Source of the DNA: Parafrankia elaeagni
GTDB taxonomy: Bacteria > Actinomycetota > Actinomycetes > Frankiales > Frankiaceae
Length of the DNA stretch: 64,000 bases
Assembly (NCBI RefSeq): GCF_000374165.1
Contig: NZ_KB893694.1
Location: 106,980-170,979 of the forward strand
Direction of reading: 5' to 3'
Below the pieces are notes generated by a model, which worked only from the letters and a program-made list of their open reading frames with translations, had not been told where the DNA came from and did not search any database. Shown here piece by piece: positions 60,812-64,000 of the stretch. The position numbers and the translations under genes were made by a program. Each line of letters starts with the position of its first letter. Within the stretch, counting starts at the first letter, position 1.

Positions 60812-62421
60812 CGTCGACCGGGTCGGTGGCGGCGGAGGACCGTCCGCCGTCCGACAAGGAGCAGGTACAGATGGATTCCAGGCAGGCCCAGGACGAGGCG
60901 GGTCAGCAACCGGGCGCCACCGGCACAACCGCGGCGTCGGGTGCCACCGGGGCCGCGGCGCCGGACCGCGAGCGGGACGAGCTCGACTCCGGCATCGGAT
61001 CCACCAGCGCCGACGGGGCGCCGCCGTTGCGGCTGTGGGGTGGCCGGTTCGCCGGCGGCCCGGCCGAGGCGCTGGCCCGGCTGTCCGTCAGCGTGCAGTT
61101 CGACTGGCGGCTGGCCCCGTACGACCTGCTCGCCTCGCGTTCCCACGCCCGGGTGCTGCACCGCGCCGGGCTGCTCGACGCGGGCGAGCTCACCGCCATG
61201 CTCGGCGCGCTCGACGACCTGTCGGAGGCGGTCACCCAGGGCCGCTTCCGGCCGACCATCGAGGACGAGGACGTCCACACCGCCCTCGAACGGGGTCTGC
61301 TGGAACGGCTCGGCGCGCTCGGCGGCAAGCTGCGCGCCGGGCGGAGCCGTAACGACCAGGTCGCCACCGACCTGCGGCTGTACCTGCGCGATCACGCGCG
61401 GCAGGTCGCAGCCCGGCTCACCGAGCTGTCGACCGCGCTTGTCGTCCTGGCGGAGCAGCACGTCGACACCCCGGCACCAGGCATGACGCACCTGCAGCAC
61501 GCCCAGCCGATCTCGTTCGCCCACCAGCTCCTGGCCCACGTGCACGCCTTCGCCCGGGATACCGAGCGGCTGCGGGACTGGGACCGGCGGGCGTCGGTGA
61601 GCGCGCTGGGCGCCGGTGCACTCGCCGGCTCGTCGCTGCCGCTGGACCCGGCCGGGGTGGCCGCTGAGCTCGGCTTCGACCGGGCGTTCGCGAACTCCCT
61701 GGACGCGGTCTCGGACCGCGACTTCGCGGCGGAGTTCCTCTTCGTGGCCGCCCTGGCGGGAGTGCACCTGTCCCGTCTCGGTGAGGAGATCGTCCTGTGG
61801 ACGACCCGGGAGTTCGGCTGGGTCGAGCTCGACGACGCCTTCGCCACCGGCAGCTCGATCATGCCGCAGAAGAAGAACCCGGACATCGCGGAACTGGCCA
61901 GGGGCAAGTCGGGGCGGCTCATCGGGGCGCTCACCGGGTTGCTGACCACGCTCAAGGGCCTGCCGCTGGCGTACGACCGCGACCTGCAGGAGGACAAGGA
62001 GCCGGTCTTCGACGCCGTCGACACCCTCCTGGTCGTGCTGCCGGCGATGACCGGGATGGTCGCAACGATGCGGGTGCGCCGGGATCGGCTGGAGGCGGCC
62101 GCGCCCGACGGCTTCGCCCTCGCCACCGACGTCGCCGAGTACCTGGTCCGCAACGGGGTGGCGTTCCGGGAGGCGCACGAGGCGGTCGGCCAGCTGGTCG
62201 CCTGGTGTGTGGCGCACGAGGCGGACCTCGACGAGGTGTCCGACGGCGACCTCGCCGTGATCAGCCCGCTGCTCACGCCGGACGTGCGGACCGTGCTCTC
62301 GGTGCGTGGCGCGCTGGAGGCCCGTTCCGCGCCGGGCGGAACGGCCCCGGAACGGGTTCGTGAGCAGATCCGGGCGCTGGGGCCGGTGCTGGACCGGGAC
62401 CGGGCATGGGCGGGGAGCTGA
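60808..62421 (+). CDS. argH: Argininosuccinate lyase
   Basis: 537 residues, about 70 more than usual because of a disordered N-terminal extension (ending [10 protein letters not shown]) before the family start [20 protein letters not shown]. The fumarase-superfamily signature [16 protein letters not shown] holds the catalytic Ser. [13 protein letters not shown] and [19 protein letters not shown] are also typical. ATG 60808 is coupled to argG (ATGA); a later start near 61008 would also give a complete core. It completes the arginine pathway. Confidence 0.96.
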   Translation: MTSTGSVAAEDRPPSDKEQVQMDSRQAQDEAGQQPGATGTTAASGATGAAAPDRERDELDSGIGSTSADGAPPLRLWGGRFAGGPAEALARLSVSVQFDWRLAPYDLLASRSHARVLHRAGLLDAGELTAMLGALDDLSEAVTQGRFRPTIEDEDVHTALERGLLERLGALGGKLRAGRSRNDQVATDLRLYLRDHARQVAARLTELSTALVVLAEQHVDTPAPGMTHLQHAQPISFAHQLLAHVHAFARDTERLRDWDRRASVSALGAGALAGSSLPLDPAGVAAELGFDRAFANSLDAVSDRDFAAEFLFVAALAGVHLSRLGEEIVLWTTREFGWVELDDAFATGSSIMPQKKNPDIAELARGKSGRLIGALTGLLTTLKGLPLAYDRDLQEDKEPVFDAVDTLLVVLPAMTGMVATMRVRRDRLEAAAPDGFALATDVAEYLVRNGVAFREAHEAVGQLVAWCVAHEADLDEVSDGDLAVISPLLTPDVRTVLSVRGALEARSAPGGTAPERVREQIRALGPVLDRDRAWAGS

Positions 62422-63248
62422 GCGTCTCCCCTCCGAACCATCCTCGGGGGCCGCACGCTGACGGCGGCGGCCCCACCGGGCCCGGCCCCACCGGGCCCGG
62501 CCCCGGCCCCGGGCCCGGCACCCACGGCGGACTGCTGTCCGCCGCCCCGCCTCCGGGTGGGCTGCTGGACCGACACTTCTACGACCGGCCCGTGCTGGCC
62601 GTCGCCCGTGATCTTCTCGGGGCGACGGTTCGGCACGGGCCGGTCGCGTTGCGGGTCACCGAGGTGGAGGCCTACGGCGGGACCGACGACCCGGCCTCGC
62701 ATGCGCGCCGCGGCCCGACACCACGCAGCCGCGTGATGTTCGGCCCGCCGGGACATGCCTACGTCTACTTCGTGTACGGCATGCACTGGTGTTTCAACGT
62801 CGTGTGTGGCCCGGAGGGCACGGCCGCGGCGGTTCTGATCCGGGCGGGGAGTGTCTGCCCGCCCGGGCCGGAGCGGGACATCACCGGCCCCGATGTGCCG
62901 GCCCCCGCGGGGTCCGCCAGCCGGGTGGAACTGCCGGGTGCGGCCGGCCCCGGGGCTCGCACGGGCGAGCCGAACGTGGATGGCCCGCCGCCGTCCGGCT
63001 TCGGGCTGCCCCGGTGGGCCAGCGGTCCGGGCCGCTTCGCGAGGGCTCTCGGCGTCGACGGCGGGTACACCGGGGCGGATCTGACAGGCCCGGGGCCGGT
63101 CACCATCCACCGGGGCACGCTGATCGACGATGCTGCGGTCGGGCACGGACCACGGGTGGGTATCCGGGCCGGGACCAACCTCCCCTACCGCCTGTGGCTG
63201 CTGTGCGAAGCCTCGGTCAGCAGGGCCCGGCCTGTCCGCCCGCGGTAG
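62406..63248 (+). CDS. 3-methyladenine DNA glycosylase (AAG/MPG family)
   Basis: 280 residues; removes alkylated purines. The first ~55 residues are Pro/Gly-rich and non-conserved. The fold begins [23 protein letters not shown], with [56 protein letters not shown]. Within that stretch the E-V-E-A-Y motif (catalytic Glu) and H-A-R-R-G-P match the family. It overlaps argH by 16 bases. A Pro/Gly-rich insertion follows the AVLIRAGSV segment. Confidence 0.92.
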   Translation: MGGELSVSPPNHPRGPHADGGGPTGPGPTGPGPGPGPGTHGGLLSAAPPPGGLLDRHFYDRPVLAVARDLLGATVRHGPVALRVTEVEAYGGTDDPASHARRGPTPRSRVMFGPPGHAYVYFVYGMHWCFNVVCGPEGTAAAVLIRAGSVCPPGPERDITGPDVPAPAGSASRVELPGAAGPGARTGEPNVDGPPPSGFGLPRWASGPGRFARALGVDGGYTGADLTGPGPVTIHRGTLIDDAAVGHGPRVGIRAGTNLPYRLWLLCEASVSRARPVRPR

Positions 63249-63514
63249 CGCCGCCCCAGCCCTGAGCATCACGGAGAGGGGCGATGCGCGATCGCCCGGA
63301 CGGTGGGCCGGCGATCTGGACCTCGATGGAACCCGCGGCCTGGCTGTGGGGGCGGTGGGGAGGGCCCGGAGCACCGGTCGGCCTGACCGTGCCGCTTCCG
63401 GGTGACAGGCCGCTGGCCTGCGCGGACGCCGGCTACAGACCCCGCTCATCTGTTCGAGCGCAGAACCTCAAGCCTCCCATACCAGACAGCCCCGTCAAGC
63501 TCCCACTGGGTGGC

Positions 63515-63530
63515 TGTGACATAGGTCACA
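63515..63530. promoter_or_regulatory. CRP/GlxR-type operator upstream of the rrn promoter
   Basis: TGTGA-CATAGG-TCACA exactly fits the TGTGA-N6-TCACA consensus of CRP-family regulators. Its centre is about 64 bases before the predicted rrn transcription start, a spacing typical of class I activation. Binding is inferred from sequence alone. Confidence 0.7.
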
Positions 63531-63550
63531 CTATCTGGGACCCGATTGAT

Positions 63551-63580
63551 TTGACGGCTCCCGACATCCACCCGTAATGT
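63551..63580 (+). promoter_or_regulatory. rRNA operon promoter
   Basis: TTGACG (63551-63556), an 18-base spacer and TAATGT (63575-63580) form a strong housekeeping-type promoter. TTGACG is the usual -35 of actinobacterial rrn promoters. Transcription would begin near 63587, giving a 5' leader of about 365 bases before 16S rRNA. Confidence 0.75.
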
Positions 63581-63586
63581 TCTGTC

Positions 63587-63950
63587 TGTCAGCGAGACAC
63601 GGCAGACACCGAACAGGGTGGCTCCACTCGGGACATGGGCCTAGCCGAAAGGTGAGGCCCGGCGGGCCGGATCACCATCCTCTCGGGGGATGTTCGTGAT
63701 GAACCGGACCGAACGAAGCAAATCGCCTGGATACGGCGTCTCGCGGCGCGGTTCCAGAACGCATCTGCTCCTTGAGAACTCAACAGCGTACCGAATAGTC
63801 AGTGCCATATTTTTTAACCCCCGTCCATGGCCAGGGCTTGTTTGTTCTGGTGATGGTAGGGAAATTCCTTTGGCAATGATAGACGATCTTACGAGGATCT
63901 GTCTTGCCAGGATTGGTTGGGCTTGGCGGCCCGGCCATCTCTTTCAAGCA
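63587..63950 (+). other. rRNA precursor leader with CL2-like conserved motif
   Basis: TTGAGAACTCAACAGCGT at 63772-63789 matches a motif that recurs in actinobacterial pre-rRNA leaders and spacers (CL2-like in mycobacteria). It marks the leader region used in antitermination and RNase processing. An AT-rich run (catattttttaa) at 63808-63817 follows. Downstream sequence up to 63950 would pair with sequence beyond the window. Confidence 0.7.
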
Positions 63951-64000
63951 TTGATGGAGAGTTTGATCCTGGCTCAGGACGAACGCTGGCGGCGTGCTTA
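63951..64000 (+). rRNA. rrs: 16S ribosomal RNA, 5' end only (cut by window)
   Basis: GAGTTTGATCCTGGCTCAGG followed by ACGAACGCTGGCGGCGTGCTTA is the universal 5' end of bacterial 16S. Aligning GAGTTTGATC with E. coli position 9 puts the mature 5' end near 63951. Only the first 50 bases are in the window. Confidence 0.98.

Noticed and set aside
63284-63577. 97-codon frame after the DNA glycosylase, with a GGAGAGGGG site upstream
   Set aside because: The frame runs through the CRP-type site and the rrn promoter and has no recognisable domain; the promoter reading is stronger.

Overview
The window is high-GC actinobacterial chromosome, and its gene families and order suggest Frankia or a close relative; the genus is inferred from general resemblance, not from a database search. 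It is a housekeeping region: no insertion sequence, phage, CRISPR array, tRNA or obvious transferred island is visible. Nearly all genes are on the + strand, usually in runs where the stop of one gene overlaps the start of the next (ATGA, GTGA, TTGA, and in two places apparently CTGA). Only two genes lie on the minus strand: a small monooxygenase-like gene and bldD.

Layout. 1-871: no recognisable gene. 872-4783: an MHYT-domain membrane sensor, the AAA+ recombination factor RarA, and two small membrane-associated proteins that lead into alaS. 4885-14320: alaS, ruvX, mltG, aroE, a prepilin peptidase, then aroC-aroK-aroB (chorismate pathway). 14328-16745: perfect inverted repeats separate aroB from a convergent ABM-type monooxygenase, and nusB (after efp) from convergent bldD. 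17163-27521: the pyrimidine operon pyrR-pyrB-pyrC-(PH-like membrane protein)-carA-carB-pyrF, headed by a PyrR-type RNA hairpin that can cover the pyrR ribosome binding site. pyrD is absent from it. 27767-32146: mihF, gmk, rpoZ, coaBC, metK. 32408-38903: priA (without a normal Walker A), def, fmt, rsmB, rpe. 39004-41902: an FMN riboswitch followed by ribE-ribBA-ribH. 42262-44995: a proline-rich MinD-like protein with a degenerate P-loop, and an SseB-family protein. 45510-47777: infC (ATC start codon), rpmI, rplT and a 23S rRNA methyltransferase-like gene. 47774-49081: a PAS histidine kinase. 49198-52891: pheS-pheT. 53233-62421: the complete arginine cluster argC-J-B-D-F-R-G-H, with a promoter that predicts a leaderless argC mRNA. 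62406-63248: a 3-methyladenine DNA glycosylase. 63515-64000: an rRNA operon promoter with a CRP-type site, leader, and the first 50 bases of 16S rRNA.

Together the genes cover translation (alaS, efp, infC, L35, L20, pheST, def, fmt, 16S), transcription (nusB, rpoZ), nucleotide, arginine, aromatic, riboflavin, CoA and SAM synthesis, and the developmental repressor BldD. I found no convincing new multi-gene system. The points of most interest are regulatory: rare start codons for infC and nusB, RNA hairpins at pyrR, metK and rpmI, the leaderless argC promoter, and the CRP-type site at the rrn promoter.
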